A stretch of DNA of 54,396 nucleotides from Terriglobales bacterium (lineage in GTDB: Bacteria; Acidobacteriota; Terriglobia; Terriglobales; Acidobacteriaceae). The stretch lies in NCBI GenBank assembly GCA_035487355.1, contig DATHMF010000013.1, positions 1 to 54,396 on the forward strand. Direction: 5' to 3'. The position numbers and the translations under genes were made by a program. The notes beneath the pieces were generated by a model. That model saw only the letters and a list, made by a program, of their open reading frames with translations, made no database searches and was not told where the DNA came from. Below, in pieces: positions 35,592 to 46,600 of this stretch; within the stretch, counting starts at the first letter, position 1, and each line of letters opens with the position of its first letter.

Positions 35592-36184
35592 CGCATTCCT
35601 CCCTGTTGAGGCTGATTGGCCCGAGGCCCATTTCCAAACCCCTGCAGTGAGGCGTGCACATACGTCACGACCTTCCAGCGCTCGTCGCTGCTAAGCTGTG
35701 TGGCATAAGAAGGCATCTTGTTCGTTCCCATAGTGATCACATGAAAGATGCGTCCTTGAGGAAATTGCATGAGACGATCAGAGACATACGACGGAGGCGG
35801 AGGAATCTTCCCTGAGATCGGTCCGTCTCCTCTGCCCTGCTCTCCGTGACAGACCAGGCAGTAAGTCTGATAGAGCGCTTTGCCTTCTTCCAATGTCTGT
35901 GCCGTTGCACGATACGGGTTCGGCAACTCGCGTCCTGCGCGGGCCGCTTCTTCTTCGCCAGGCCCATAATGAAAAGGATGGTAGCCCCGCGGAATCGTTC
36001 CTGCTACCGGACGCTGCAATGTCAGCCCATCACGCGTCACTGAATTAGGAGCATAAGCCTTGTACGCAGGCCCGCGCGCCATGTCGGGCATATACTCGAA
36101 GGCGCGTTGCTGAGAACTGGCGCCGCAACCCACCAGCACCGCCCCTAACACTAGCAACGTAACGCTGCAGAGAATGCGCATCAT
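35588..36184 (-). CDS. actE: Alternative complex III monoheme cytochrome ActE
   Basis: 198 aa. A lipoprotein signal ends in the lipobox LVGC at about residues 17-20. The mature protein is a class I cytochrome c with one CLVCH site and downstream Met ligand candidates ([19 protein letters not shown]). It should receive electrons from the pentaheme subunit on the periplasmic face. The ATG overlaps the end of actD by 4 bp (ATGA). Confidence 0.87.
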   Translation of the reverse strand: MMRILCSVTLLVLGAVLVGCGASSQQRAFEYMPDMARGPAYKAYAPNSVTRDGLTLQRPVAGTIPRGYHPFHYGPGEEEAARAGRELPNPYRATAQTLEEGKALYQTYCLVCHGEQGRGDGPISGKIPPPPSYVSDRLMQFPQGRIFHVITMGTNKMPSYATQLSSDERWKVVTYVHASLQGFGNGPRANQPQQGGMR

Positions 36185-36705
36185 AGCTCGGCCTCCTTTT
36201 CTTCGATCTCACAAGCACCGCACTCTTCCAGCAGTTCACAGGCGTATTTGGTATTGAAGAACGCATCGCGCTTTCGCAACACCAGGGCAAAGCTGTCATT
36301 CGTCACGCCCTCTACAATCAGTTGCTCTCTCTTCCCCGGATACATCCGCGTACGAAACAAAAGTGCTGCCACTGTCGCCAGGCCTCCAAGAAGCACGGTG
36401 AGTTCAAAAGTAATCGGGACAAACGCGAGCATTGAGTTATCGGGCTTGCCTCCCACGTTCATCGGCCAATCCAAAACCGTGGTATAGAACTGAAACGCAA
36501 CTGCAAATAGCAATGCGCAGGTTCCCGCAATCAATGTGACCCAGGGCAGGCGCGTCCGGCGAATACCCATCGCCTGATCCAGCCCATGAATGGGATAAGG
36601 CGCATAAACGTCGTAGATCCGAAAATCCCTCTCACGCGCAGCGCGTACTGCCCGCAGCAGCTCTTCTGCATTAGAAAAAGTCGCGACCAGAAAACTCTTA
36701 GGCAT
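36181..36705 (-). CDS. actD: Alternative complex III membrane subunit ActD (DUF3341)
   Basis: 174 aa from [10 protein letters not shown]; the frame extends to 36798 inside actC, but this start gives the expected length and an 8-bp overlap with the actC stop. DUF3341 features: [33 protein letters not shown], then two membrane helices ([19 protein letters not shown] and [20 protein letters not shown]). ActD anchors and stabilises the complex. Confidence 0.88.
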   Translation of the reverse strand: MPKSFLVATFSNAEELLRAVRAARERDFRIYDVYAPYPIHGLDQAMGIRRTRLPWVTLIAGTCALLFAVAFQFYTTVLDWPMNVGGKPDNSMLAFVPITFELTVLLGGLATVAALLFRTRMYPGKREQLIVEGVTNDSFALVLRKRDAFFNTKYACELLEECGACEIEEKEAEL

Positions 36706-38149
36706 TGGCGGCCACCTGCCGGTCTTCAACCTCACCGCTACTGAGGGCCATCTTATGTGCCCCATGCGCAACCACGCCTTTGATTTCCCACATTGCAACC
36801 ATAGGCAAAAAGCGGATAAACACCAGGAAGCAGGTAAAGAAAAGCCCGAAGCTGCCTACAAGAATGCCGACATCGAAGACCGTCGGATAAAACATGCCCC
36901 AGCCTGAAGGCAGAAACGCACGATGCAACGAAGTCACAATGATGACAAAGCGCTCAAACCACATTCCTATGTTGACTAAAATCGAGACGACAAAAAGCAG
37001 GGGCACGTTGGCTCTGGCTTTTTTCGTCCAGAGCAAGTGCGGGGTGATGACGTTGCACAACACCATGAGATAGAAGCACCAGGCATAAGGTCCGGTGGCG
37101 CGGTTAATGAAGTGATAGCGCTCGTACAAATTGCCGCTGTACCACGCGCTGAAAAACTCCGTGGCGTAGGCATAACTTACGATCATGCCGGTGAGCATTG
37201 TGACCTTGGCCATTTTGTCCAGGTGGCGCAGGGTGATATAGCGCTCCAGATGCATGGTTTGCCGGGTAATGATAAGCAGCGTCAGCACCATGCCAAAACC
37301 GGAGTAAATGGCTCCTGCCACGAAGTAAGGAGGAAAGATGGTGGTATGCCATCCCGGCACGACGGAGGTAGCGAAGTCCATACTCACGATGGAGTGCACC
37401 GAAAGAACCAGCGGCGTAGCCAGACCGGCCAGAACCAGGCAGACGACTTCGTAACGCGCCCAGGTCCGGTGTGAACCGTTCCATCCCAGGCTCACAAGTC
37501 GAAAGACAAATTTCTTAATGCCTCCGAGAGCCCGGTCTCGCAAGGTCGCCAGGTCGGGCACCATTCCCAAATACCAGAAGACCAGGGAAATCGTTAAATA
37601 GGTATTGATTGCGACCACGTCCCAAACCAGGGGTGAGCGAAAATTAACCCACAGCGGGCCGCGTTGGTTCGGGAAGTAGGGAAAGATAAAGTAGGCGAGC
37701 CACGGCCTACCCATGTGGATCCCGGGAAACATGGCGGCGCACATAACCGCGAAAATCGTCATCGCCTCTGCTGAGCGGTTGATCGAGGTTCGCCACTGCT
37801 GACGGAACAACAGCAGAATCGCGGAGATGAGCGTGCCGGCGTGGCCGATTCCGATCCAGAAGACAAAATTGGTAATGTCAAAGGCCCAGCCAACACTGTT
37901 GTTGAGACCCCAGACCCCGACGCCGTGCGAGATGAGCCAAGCGACCATCGCTCCCAGGTTCAGTAGAGCGGCGCTTGCAATGCCAAGGCAAATCCACCAA
38001 CCTCTTCCCGCTCTTCCCTCGAGCGGCCGAGCGATATCATCGGTGATCTCACCCAGGGAAGGATCTCCATCGACCCACCTCGGCAGCGGAAGGACATCCG
38101 CCTCGTTGATTCCGGTTGGTATCATTTTCGCGGTCGCTGCGCTGCTCAT
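36698..38149 (-). CDS. actC: Alternative complex III quinol-binding subunit ActC (NrfD family)
   Basis: 483 aa with about ten membrane helices and the NrfD/PsrC pattern: [74 protein letters not shown]. The HxxxS-x-DF stretch and the Asp/His positions near the periplasmic side are typical of the quinol site of ActC. It starts 9 bp after the actB stop. Confidence 0.9.
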   Translation of the reverse strand: MSSAATAKMIPTGINEADVLPLPRWVDGDPSLGEITDDIARPLEGRAGRGWWICLGIASAALLNLGAMVAWLISHGVGVWGLNNSVGWAFDITNFVFWIGIGHAGTLISAILLLFRQQWRTSINRSAEAMTIFAVMCAAMFPGIHMGRPWLAYFIFPYFPNQRGPLWVNFRSPLVWDVVAINTYLTISLVFWYLGMVPDLATLRDRALGGIKKFVFRLVSLGWNGSHRTWARYEVVCLVLAGLATPLVLSVHSIVSMDFATSVVPGWHTTIFPPYFVAGAIYSGFGMVLTLLIITRQTMHLERYITLRHLDKMAKVTMLTGMIVSYAYATEFFSAWYSGNLYERYHFINRATGPYAWCFYLMVLCNVITPHLLWTKKARANVPLLFVVSILVNIGMWFERFVIIVTSLHRAFLPSGWGMFYPTVFDVGILVGSFGLFFTCFLVFIRFLPMVAMWEIKGVVAHGAHKMALSSGEVEDRQVAANA

Positions 38150-38158
38150 TCTCTCTCC

Positions 38159-41100
38159 TTACGCCGTCTCCAGTGGATTACGGACTTTTTTCAGATAGCT
38201 GACGTTGGGCCGCACACCCAGGTCTTCCAGCACCTGGTAGTGCCGCTGGCTTCGTTGCTGTTGCGAAACTCGGCTGTTGGGATCTTTGAGGTCGCCAAAG
38301 ACAATGGCTTGCGTGGGACATGCCTGCTGGCACGCTGTTTGGATGTCTCCATCTACCAGCTCGCGCTTGCCTTGCAGAGCAACGTTCTTGGCTAGCTGGA
38401 TCCGTTGCACGCACATGCTGCACTTTTCCATCACTCCGCGCGAACGCACCGCCACATCGGGATTCAGCACCATGCGGCCCAGGGGATTGGCCATGTTGAA
38501 ATCGAAATCCTGATTTTCGGTGTAGTTGTACCAGTTGAAGCGCCGCACCTTGTAGGGGCAATTGTTAGCGCAATATCGCGTGCCAATGCAGCGGTTGTAG
38601 ACCTGCTGGTTCAAACCTTCCGAACTCGTGGTAGTGGCCAGCACCGGGCATACCGTCTCGCATGGAGCGTTCTGGCAGTGCTGGCACATCATGGGCTGGT
38701 GAACGCTGACCGGGTTATCTTCGGGACCATTGTAATAGCGGTCAATGCGGATCCAGTGCATGATGCGGTTTCGTTCAACCTGGTCTTTTCCCACTACGGG
38801 AACATTGTTCTCTGCCTGGCAGGCAACCACACATGCTGAGCAGCCCGTGCACGAGTTCATGTCAATGGCCATGCCCCAGGCGTGCTCTCCGTGCAGCCGC
38901 TCCGCCCACAACGTGGGAAGGGCCGAAGTTTCAGCGTCCGCTGCGCCTCCTTTGTGAAGATCTTCGAGTGTTGTCTCCAGAACGATGGGCCGGCCTTCCA
39001 TGGAGAAATGGCTTTGCGTGCTGGCGACTTTTTCCCGGTGTCCGGTTTTCACCAGCGTTGTATTGGCTGCGGAATACTGAGGGAACCCGCGCACCATCGG
39101 CATGAGCGGAGACGCATTGACGCCCACCTTATTTCCCGCCTTGCCGGCTTGTCTCCGTCCGTAACCCAGGGCCACGGAAATCGTCCGGCCCTCCTGCCCC
39201 GGTTGGATAAACACAGGGAGTTCGATCTGGCCGTTCGCGGTCTTGAGCGCAACAACGTCACCATCGGCGACATTTAGCTTCTCCGCCAGCTTAGGAGCAA
39301 CCGCAGCGTAGTTCCCCCACGTGACTTTACTTATGGGGTCGGGAAGCTCCTGCAACCACGGATTGTTCGCATGACGACCGTCGCGCAGCGCTACGTTTTC
39401 ATAGAAATGAAGTTCGTAAGTTTCGTCCTTTGGGATGTGCGCTGGCTGAGTGCGGTCGGCGATGGAGTGTATCGCACTCCTCCACTCACCGTGGAAGACT
39501 GGCACATAGAAGGCGCGCCTGCCAGGAAGTTCAACCAGCCCATCCTGCAGAGAACGGTCCCAAAAAGCGTCGAAGTTCTGAATTTCACTCTGGCGCGTGA
39601 ATATGTTTTTCTGCCAATATTCCCGCAGATAGGGATAGTAGTCAGGCTGGGGGTGACCGAGCCACCGCAGCAGGCTCTCTTGCGCTGCGCGCGTTTCAAA
39701 CAATGGCGCAATCAACGGCTGAGCGAGGCTGTAGTGAGACTCTACCGGCTCAGCATCACCCCACGCCTCGAGAAAATGATGGTCCGGGCAGATCGCATGA
39801 ACATGAGAGCTGGTTTCGTCCGGCCGGTCAGAAAACGAAACCGAAAGCGTGACTTTCTCCAGACCTTTGAGAAACTCCTGCGCATTGGGATAGTCATAAG
39901 CAGGATTCGCGCCATAGAGAATCAGTGTATGCACCTCGCCACGATTCATCTCTTCTACCAGTTCCCCCATTGCAGTATCGTCACCGCTGCGCTGCAACGA
40001 GGGCCGGGCCAGGTCAATAGTTTTGCCGATGTTGCCCAGAAAAGCGTTCAGCGCATTTACCACCATCTGCACGGCCACGTCGTTGCTGCCGCTGACGACC
40101 AATCCTTGGCCACGATGCTTCCATAGCGCTTCTGCCACTGCATCCAGCTTCTCGCCATCCAGATTCACGTCCAGATCGAGAATCATCTCGGGCATTTCCA
40201 GAGCGTCTACAATCCCAGCTCTGCGTGCAATGCGCCTGAGCAGCGCCACAGCGATCACTCCCAAGTCCGATGGAGCAACTGCAATTCGTGCATCGGCATT
40301 GCTTCCGGTCACCGACATGCCTGATTCAAATTGAATATGCAGCGACGGCGTACCCTCAGGCTTGCGATTGCTGGCATATTGCCGGGCAAATTCCACCGGC
40401 GAAAGCCATGTACCCAGGAAGTCCGCTTCCAATCCCACAATGACGCGTGCTTTATCAAACATGTAATGTGGAATCACCGCTCGGCCAAAGGACTGTGCAT
40501 TGGCCGCTCGCATCGCGCTCAGCGAGACGGCGTCATACACCACGTGACGCAAGTTGGAATAGCTCTTGCCCCATTCGCTAATAATCTCTCGCGTCGAAGG
40601 ACTGGTAATCGTCCCAGAGAGAAGAACAACCTTGCGCTTGCCGGCTTGCGACGCGCTCAGCGATTCGAGCACATGTTGGTCTAACTCTTCCCACTTCACC
40701 GGCTGCCCATGCCAGAGTGGCCCGCGCAGGCGCGCATCGTCATAGAGCGAAAGAACGCTTGCCTGGCCCGTAGCACACGTACCACTGCCGAACAGAGTTG
40801 ATTGAGCGTTGCCTTCAATTTTGATAGGCCGTCCGTCTCGCTGTTTAACCAGCAAGCTGCAGGAAGACGCGCAGCCTCGGCACGTCGTGGCATACCAACT
40901 GGAAACGCCGGGAACGATCTGGTCCGAGCCCACCAGCAACGGGATGGCGCTTTGCACCGGCGCGCGGCATCCGGAAAGACCAGCGACGGCAAGGGAGAAT
41001 CCCATGAGCGTAAGAAAATCACGCCGCGTAGTTTCAGTCTTCGCAGGCAAGTCAGAGAGGATCGGGGGCAGTCCTCCGGGAAACTCGCCTGTAAAGCGCG

Positions 41101-41227
41101 GGCCGTTGCGCAAGTCCTCTATACTTTTCCAATAAGCGGGGGCCGCTGGCTCGCCGATCTGCACCAACTGCTTCTTCGAACTCTTGCAGGAGCCTTTGCT
41201 TCCGCCGCTCTCATCATCGTGGTTCAT
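38159..41227 (-). CDS. actB: Alternative complex III iron-sulfur subunit ActB
   Basis: 1022 aa from MNHDDESGGS; the open frame reaches 41314 inside the actA end. An internal twin-arginine motif TTRRDFLTLMGF at 66-77 is followed by a hydrophobic stretch, as is normal for ActB. The first half is a molybdopterin-oxidoreductase-like domain (YATTCRGCASSCSLLVKQRD) that in this family lacks the cofactor. The second half is a ferredoxin-like domain with four cluster motifs: CTGCSACVVACQAENN, CQHCQNAPCETVC, CIGTRYCANNC and CSMCVQR, with a terminal CQQACPTQA. It passes electrons from quinol to the hemes. Immediately downstream is actC. Confidence 0.92.
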   Translation of the reverse strand: MNHDDESGGSKGSCKSSKKQLVQIGEPAAPAYWKSIEDLRNGPRFTGEFPGGLPPILSDLPAKTETTRRDFLTLMGFSLAVAGLSGCRAPVQSAIPLLVGSDQIVPGVSSWYATTCRGCASSCSLLVKQRDGRPIKIEGNAQSTLFGSGTCATGQASVLSLYDDARLRGPLWHGQPVKWEELDQHVLESLSASQAGKRKVVLLSGTITSPSTREIISEWGKSYSNLRHVVYDAVSLSAMRAANAQSFGRAVIPHYMFDKARVIVGLEADFLGTWLSPVEFARQYASNRKPEGTPSLHIQFESGMSVTGSNADARIAVAPSDLGVIAVALLRRIARRAGIVDALEMPEMILDLDVNLDGEKLDAVAEALWKHRGQGLVVSGSNDVAVQMVVNALNAFLGNIGKTIDLARPSLQRSGDDTAMGELVEEMNRGEVHTLILYGANPAYDYPNAQEFLKGLEKVTLSVSFSDRPDETSSHVHAICPDHHFLEAWGDAEPVESHYSLAQPLIAPLFETRAAQESLLRWLGHPQPDYYPYLREYWQKNIFTRQSEIQNFDAFWDRSLQDGLVELPGRRAFYVPVFHGEWRSAIHSIADRTQPAHIPKDETYELHFYENVALRDGRHANNPWLQELPDPISKVTWGNYAAVAPKLAEKLNVADGDVVALKTANGQIELPVFIQPGQEGRTISVALGYGRRQAGKAGNKVGVNASPLMPMVRGFPQYSAANTTLVKTGHREKVASTQSHFSMEGRPIVLETTLEDLHKGGAADAETSALPTLWAERLHGEHAWGMAIDMNSCTGCSACVVACQAENNVPVVGKDQVERNRIMHWIRIDRYYNGPEDNPVSVHQPMMCQHCQNAPCETVCPVLATTTSSEGLNQQVYNRCIGTRYCANNCPYKVRRFNWYNYTENQDFDFNMANPLGRMVLNPDVAVRSRGVMEKCSMCVQRIQLAKNVALQGKRELVDGDIQTACQQACPTQAIVFGDLKDPNSRVSQQQRSQRHYQVLEDLGVRPNVSYLKKVRNPLETA

Positions 41228-41288
41228 TCCTGTTTTTCCTTCTTCCTTCAACTTCAACCCCGAACACCTTGCTCCTCGGGCGTTCTCT

Positions 41289-41864
41289 TTAGTAGTGGCA
41301 ACTCGCGCAATCAAGTCCCGCCACCGGCTTCTGCTTATGGGAAAGGCTTAGTGCCGCTCGCTGAAGATCTACCGTCGGTATATTTGCGTGCTCACGATGA
41401 CATTGCAGGCACCAGCCCATCGTCAGTGGAGCAACTTGCTGCACCCGGTCCATGCTCTCCACGGGCCCGTGGCAGCGCTGACAAGCGACTCCCGAAAGAA
41501 CGTGCTGGCTGTGGTTGAAATAAACAAAATCGGGCAGGTTGTGCACCTTCACCCACACGATCGGGCGCTGCTGTTGCACGGCTTCTTTGAGCTTTTCAAT
41601 GGCAACTGTTTGCTTCTCCAGCATGGTATGGCAGTTCATGCAGAGACTGGCTGGCGGAATTCCTGCATGGCGGCTGGTGCGTGCGGCATAGTGGCAATAC
41701 AAACACGGAATCTTGTTGTCTCCGGCGTGCACCTTATGGGGAAAGGCGATAGGCTGCTCCGGCGCGTAACCCTGATGGATTCCCACCCGCGAGAGTTGCC
41801 ACGCTCCAAGTCCGCTCACCAGACCCAGGCCAACAACGCCACAGAGAACCAACTGCAGTCGCAT
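41289..41864 (-). CDS. actA: Alternative complex III pentaheme cytochrome ActA
   Basis: 191 aa with an N-terminal membrane anchor (LVLCGVVGLGLVSGLGAW). Five CxxCH sites: CLYCH, CMNCH, CQRCH, CLQCH and CASCH, the last at the extreme C-terminus. Distal His candidates include FPHKVH and FNHSQH. This is the normal size and heme count of ActA. It lies 6 bp after the NarI-like gene and 61 bp before actB. Confidence 0.92.
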   Translation of the reverse strand: MRLQLVLCGVVGLGLVSGLGAWQLSRVGIHQGYAPEQPIAFPHKVHAGDNKIPCLYCHYAARTSRHAGIPPASLCMNCHTMLEKQTVAIEKLKEAVQQQRPIVWVKVHNLPDFVYFNHSQHVLSGVACQRCHGPVESMDRVQQVAPLTMGWCLQCHREHANIPTVDLQRAALSLSHKQKPVAGLDCASCHY

Positions 41865-41870
41865 CGCGCT

Positions 41871-42599
41871 TCAGTCCTCCTCCGGCCAAATTCGTGCTGC
41901 CGGGTCATGCCGTTGCATCCACGCTTCGGCGGCACGGCCAACAGCAATAACTGGTCTGCCCATCAGCCCAAAGCAGCGATGCAGCGCGAGCACTATAAAC
42001 GCGGCCAGACGCGTAAGCGGAAGTACAGCAACTGCCGCAAACCAAGAGAAGATATGGAGGCGCACCAGAAATGGCATCTGCATCACGAACCCAGCCGTCG
42101 GATTCGCTCGGAGCAGCGAGACCGCGTAAGGCGTCAACGTCATCGCGCCCCACGATGAACCCCAGCGATAAAAGGCCGCCATGAGCAAACCGGAAAGAAG
42201 TCCCACAAACAAGAGCGCGAGAAAAACCGTGTCCGCGAACTCGGCTGCGGCCGAGTCGCTAGATCGTTCCAGGTGCCGCCACATCAGCGCAGCCCAGCTC
42301 ACGAACGCCACGACTCCAACCGTAAAAGCGAAACCTTCCAACAGGTAGAGCCGTATCGTGCTGCCGTTCCATAAAAGAATTCCGTGTGGGAAAATCAATC
42401 CCGCAAGGTGTCCCAGCAACAGCAACAGCAGGCTAACGCGACACAGTTTGCTGCCACCGAACACCGCCCAGGCATCGGTCAGCTCTGCCTCCACCGCAGC
42501 CATTTGTTTTCGCGATAGCAGGTAGCGGCCTGCGATGCCGAAGCAAAACAGTGCGAGTGCTACATAAGGCCATGCCACGAACAAAAAGTTGGGCTTCAT
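41871..42599 (-). CDS. NarI-like cytochrome b membrane protein
   Basis: 242 aa with five or six membrane helices. It resembles the nitrate reductase gamma subunit (PF02665): WPYVALALFCFGIAGRYLLS at the start, LLLLGHLAGLIFPHGIL with a candidate heme b His, YLLEGFAFTVGVVAFVSWAA, and MPFLVRLHIFSWFAAVAVLP with another candidate His. No NarG/NarH genes are present, so it more likely links quinol to the cytochromes of this operon. Its ATG overlaps the stop of the preceding gene (ATGA). Heme ligation is inferred. Confidence 0.8.
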   Translation of the reverse strand: MKPNFLFVAWPYVALALFCFGIAGRYLLSRKQMAAVEAELTDAWAVFGGSKLCRVSLLLLLLGHLAGLIFPHGILLWNGSTIRLYLLEGFAFTVGVVAFVSWAALMWRHLERSSDSAAAEFADTVFLALLFVGLLSGLLMAAFYRWGSSWGAMTLTPYAVSLLRANPTAGFVMQMPFLVRLHIFSWFAAVAVLPLTRLAAFIVLALHRCFGLMGRPVIAVGRAAEAWMQRHDPAARIWPEED

Positions 42600-43393
42600 C
42601 GGTTGCTGCTTCCTTCAGAGCGGTCGGCGGCTTTTGCAGTGTTGGTTGGCTGTTGCAGGGCCACCTGCCGCAGAAAAGCCTTCAGGGCAAATGACTCTTT
42701 TGCTGTCAGATAGCTCGTCGCGGAAATGTCTGAATCCCACTGAAAGCACGGATGTCGCAAGAATGATGTGAGTGCCTTATCCTGATACTTGAAATAAACG
42801 CTGCTCAGGTTTGGGCCAAGCGAGCCCCCACGCAGCCCGGAACCTTGAACGCTATGACAGGTAGCGCACGGCTGCGCATCGTGCTTGAAGTGCATTTGGC
42901 CGTAAAACAACTGTCGTCCTGTCTCGATCTCTGCACGAGTGGAGAGATTTGCGTTGCGCTCGTCGAGTGGTTTGATGTCGGGGCCACCGCCTGCCAGGTA
43001 ATCCAGGATGTCGTTGATCTGTTTTTCTGACAGGTCCGTCCAGTCCGGCATGCGCTGCTGTTTGAACTGTACGAACAACGCTGTGGCAGTTGGGTCTCCC
43101 GACTTGATTACGCCCGAGGATCCGTGAATAAACCGGAGTAGCCACTCCCGCTTACGCCGCTCAGTAACGCCTTTCAGGTCAGGCCCAACCTTGATTCCCT
43201 TCCCGTAGGTATGGCAAGCACTGCAGCGCTTATTGAAAGTGGCCACTGCATCAGGAGAAAACTTGGCCCCGCCGGGATTGCTGTCATCGTCTTGAGCGTT
43301 TGCTCTCTGTATCCCACTCGCAAGCATCACCAGCACAAGCAGGAGCGTTGCGCGGCGGGGTGAGCGCTCAGGGTAGACAGATGTCCTTGCCAT
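42596..43393 (-). CDS. Exported diheme cytochrome c, first gene of the operon
   Basis: 265 aa from ATG 43393; a GTG three codons upstream is the alternative and lies closer to GAAAGG. A signal peptide ends about GIQRANAQD. Two class I cytochrome c domains follow: CSACHTYG (with KRMPDWTDLSEKQINDILDYL supplying a Met) and CATCHSVQGSGLRGGSLGPN. Such proteins shuttle electrons in the periplasm. It is the first gene after a strong promoter and leader terminator and is coupled to the NarI-like gene by a 4-bp overlap. Confidence 0.85.
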   Translation of the reverse strand: MARTSVYPERSPRRATLLLVLVMLASGIQRANAQDDDSNPGGAKFSPDAVATFNKRCSACHTYGKGIKVGPDLKGVTERRKREWLLRFIHGSSGVIKSGDPTATALFVQFKQQRMPDWTDLSEKQINDILDYLAGGGPDIKPLDERNANLSTRAEIETGRQLFYGQMHFKHDAQPCATCHSVQGSGLRGGSLGPNLSSVYFKYQDKALTSFLRHPCFQWDSDISATSYLTAKESFALKAFLRQVALQQPTNTAKAADRSEGSSNR

Positions 43394-43434
43394 GATTTCC
43401 ACAACCTTTCGTACCGCATGGCTAAAACAAAATG

Positions 43435-43477
43435 GTTTAAAAACAAAATGGCCCAGAGAGGTGTACTCTCTGGGCCA
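43435..43477 (-). terminator. Intrinsic terminator in the leader of the respiratory operon
   Basis: A perfect 12-bp stem TGGCCCAGAGAG / CTCTCTGGGCCA (43449-43460 and 43466-43477) with a 5-nt loop. On the minus strand it is followed by TTTTGTTTTT. It lies downstream of the helicase stop but also downstream of the promoter at 43530-43558, hence within the operon leader, 56 bp before the first start codon. Confidence 0.8.
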
Positions 43478-43529
43478 AATCTCCTGTCGGCTTCCGGAAG
43501 TCCCGGGAACAAGAATCGGGGCCGACTAG

Positions 43530-43558
43530 TATATATACAAAGACAGAAACGTTGTCAA
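43530..43558 (-). promoter_or_regulatory. Sigma70-type promoter for the respiratory operon
   Basis: On the minus strand a perfect -35 TTGACA (43553-43558), 17 bp spacer and -10 TATATA (43530-43535). Transcription would start near 43523 and cross the leader terminator before the diheme cytochrome gene. Confidence 0.7.
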
Positions 43559-43585
43559 TCCAGAAAACCTGTTAGATCAGCGGAT

Positions 43586-43597
43586 AGTACATGTACT
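43586..43597. promoter_or_regulatory. Palindrome AGTACATGTACT
   Basis: A perfect 12-bp palindrome, 28 bp upstream of the -35 box of the respiratory promoter and 5 bp after the helicase stop. Shares GTACATGTAC with 48483-48498. Confidence 0.5.
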
Positions 43598-43601
43598 CAT
43601 C

Positions 43602-46600
43602 TCACTGCCGCAACGCCCATTTTTCGCGCAATTCATCTGCACGGTGAATCACGCGCGCGACCAGATCAGCAGGCGCGATAGGCTGCGGTTCTTCATTCTC
43701 CGCACCGGTATCTGCACCAGCCAAAACAAGTGACTCGTTTGTGTCCATCAATCCGGTTTGATCTGGTATGTCAGCTGGCCTCGGTCGGCGCGTCATATCC
43801 GACACCGGAGGTATTTCCAGCACATCCAGTCTTTCAAAGACCGGGCGCAAAGCTCGCTCAGCATCCCGGAAAAATTCCGTAGCTCGAACGCGCGTGAAAA
43901 CCCATCCCAAGCGCTCAAGGATAGCTTGTCTTTCCATGTCTTCAGATAGTTTGCTCGATAGCTTATCCATATCGAAGGCATGATATGGATCGCCGTCGCA
44001 TTCAATAGCAAGCCGTTTTCCATTGCCCTCAACCACCAGATCAATTCGATACGCCCCTACCTGCCACTGTGGCGTTACCTGGTAGCCGTGTCCCTCAAGG
44101 TGTTTCATGAGTTCGCGCTCGAAAGACGACCGAGCTCTCTTTTCTGTTTTCTCAGGTGCGAGCATGAGATGGGTTGGATCGTATGCGTGTTCGATCAATT
44201 GCCGGCGCAGATCGCCATCTTTAAGATCCCGCTCTGGATTCAGCGAGTGGATAATCCACATTTGATCGCGTCCCCGGCTGGCGGCCACATTGAAGCGCTG
44301 CTTAAATATTTGTTGATCGCGCAAGCGCAATGGACCGCGCTCGGAGGTGTCCACCATTGAGATGAAGATAACGTCACGCTCGTCTCCCTGAAATTGGGCC
44401 GCGTTTCCACAAAGCAAGCGGTGCATCTCGTAGCGATCGGGCGACAGATGAGCTCTCAGCAACCTGTCAATCTCAACCGCTTGCTCGTCCCCGAGCAGAG
44501 AAACAACGCCGAAGCTCACTGGCCCTCCGGCCTCGTTGATTTGATACTCCGGTTGTTCGATGGCCGCGGCAATCAAAGAGGTAACCGCCAGGGCCTCCGG
44601 ACGATTGATCTTTTCGTCGCGGCTGGATCCGGAAACCTGGTAAGAAACCACTGGCGGCCGGATTTGAACCCGGCTTGCGTCGCGCAGCGGTTTCACCCGT
44701 TGATCGTACGAAACCATGTTGCTGAATTGAATGATCTCCGGCGCACAACGGAAATGCTCGACCAGGCAAGTGGTTCCGCCAAAAGACTGGCGCGCGAGGT
44801 CATAGATGGAAATTTGGCCGTCATACAAATGAGCATTGGGAATGCCGTGTAGGTATTGAGAAATCAGGTTTCCGACCATGCCGAGGTCCTGGCCTACAGC
44901 GGTTGGGCTTACCTGTTCATGATCTCCAACGACCAGAACAGTTTTGCCTAGGTAGAGCGCCAGAAGTGCCATGACGTCGCTTTGGCTGGCTTCGTCAATA
45001 ATAACGACGTCAAATCGGGTCACTCGCGGATCAAAATTCTCCACCACCCGCGAAAGCGGCATGACCCAAACTGGAACAGCGCTGCGGCACTCACTCATTT
45101 TTCGAGCGGCCTCCGCGCGCAGCAAGGGAACGCGGATACCGGTTCCTTTGCCAATCCGCCGGATGGTATCCAACCAGCCGATGAGCGCTTGCCGCTGATG
45201 CGATGATGTCCGGCGGGCCTGATGCGCCCACGCTCGCCGGTCAATGAGATCAACAGTGACTCTACGAATCTGCTCGCGGAGTTTCTCGCTCTGATTTTGC
45301 AGATCTTCCAGAGAAACGCCGCCTCGCCGCTCCAATTCGTCATTCAGCCGGCGCCAAGTCCAGGCACGTGTGGGATCACCAGGAATCTGAGCGCCGCCAT
45401 GAACGCCATCACGATTGCGAATGCATGTGGCCCACGCCGGAGCTGCACTCTCAAGCCGGTTGAGCAAGATATGACGCAAATCGCAATCAGCCCGCCGGCT
45501 CGCAACATCGGCAAGGCGTGCATGGGCTTCAGCATAGCTGCCAGAATCCATGCGATTGACCGCGTCTGTGAGTCCGGCAATCACTCTAGATGAGCCGAAG
45601 TTCTGCCACGCGAGATCGAGGCCGATCGATAACTCGTGCAATTGATTCTCTATGCGCTGTAATTTGAGTTTTTGCAGGTGTGCTCCCAGAATGGGAAGAA
45701 GAGCTGTAATGACAGCCCGCTCAATGCGGGTCAACTCTCCATACGTGCCAATACACACGGGTTGCTCGGCAATGAACTTCTCCCAGCAAAAACCGAGGTC
45801 CTTGAGCTCTTCTTGCAGCGGGGCCCAGGCGAGTTCATGCCACGCCAGGCAACCCTGAATGGGGCCGCAGAACTGGATGAGCGTGTTCTCAATTGCGTCT
45901 CCCATTTGACTCGAAGGAGCAGCATCTAATGAAGCAACCTGTCGGTCCCATCGCACTGCGAGATCCTGCCGCAGAATTTTCAACCTGCACAACCGGCGCA
46001 GTGCATAGAAGTGTTCAGTCAGGCATGGCCGTCCGCCATTGACGCGCGTGGTTGCCACGAACTCTTCCCAAGGCTTGTGCTTCCACAAAACGAAGGAACC
46101 GAGTTTCCCTCCTTGTTCGAGATGAGCAAGAATCTCTGTCGCGATTTGTTCCTGCTCCTCGGGTCGCCTGTTGCCAGGCAGCACAGGACCATATTGCAGG
46201 AGCGTCTCCTGCGCATCTGCCGCCTCGCGATGAACAAGCTGTATAAAACTAACCAGTTGGTCCCAGGGTTGCCGATATGTCGCGCCATATTTGCCCGCGT
46301 AGACCGCGGCGAGCTTCCACTTCTCTTTGCCCGACAATGGTTCTACAGCTTGCGTCAATCGGGCCGCCAGAGCTTCGATTTGCTCCTCCGATCCTCGGGC
46401 CGCGCCAGGCTGCCAAAGATCGGAACGGAGATCCAATTTTTCAAGACGAAGCCGACTTCTTTCGCGAACCGTCGCCTCAAAGTCTTCAGGCGTAGGAAGA
46501 TCGGCAACCTCCGGAAGATCACCTGCGAGCTCATGCTCATCTTCCGGAGAAAGTGAAACATTCGTTCGATACAGCTCTGATAATTCAGCGTCAGAAAGCG

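Noticed and set aside
41228..41314. Longer actB starting inside the end of actA
   Set aside because: The extension has no family similarity, and the ATG at 41227 gives the normal N-terminal length before the Tat motif.
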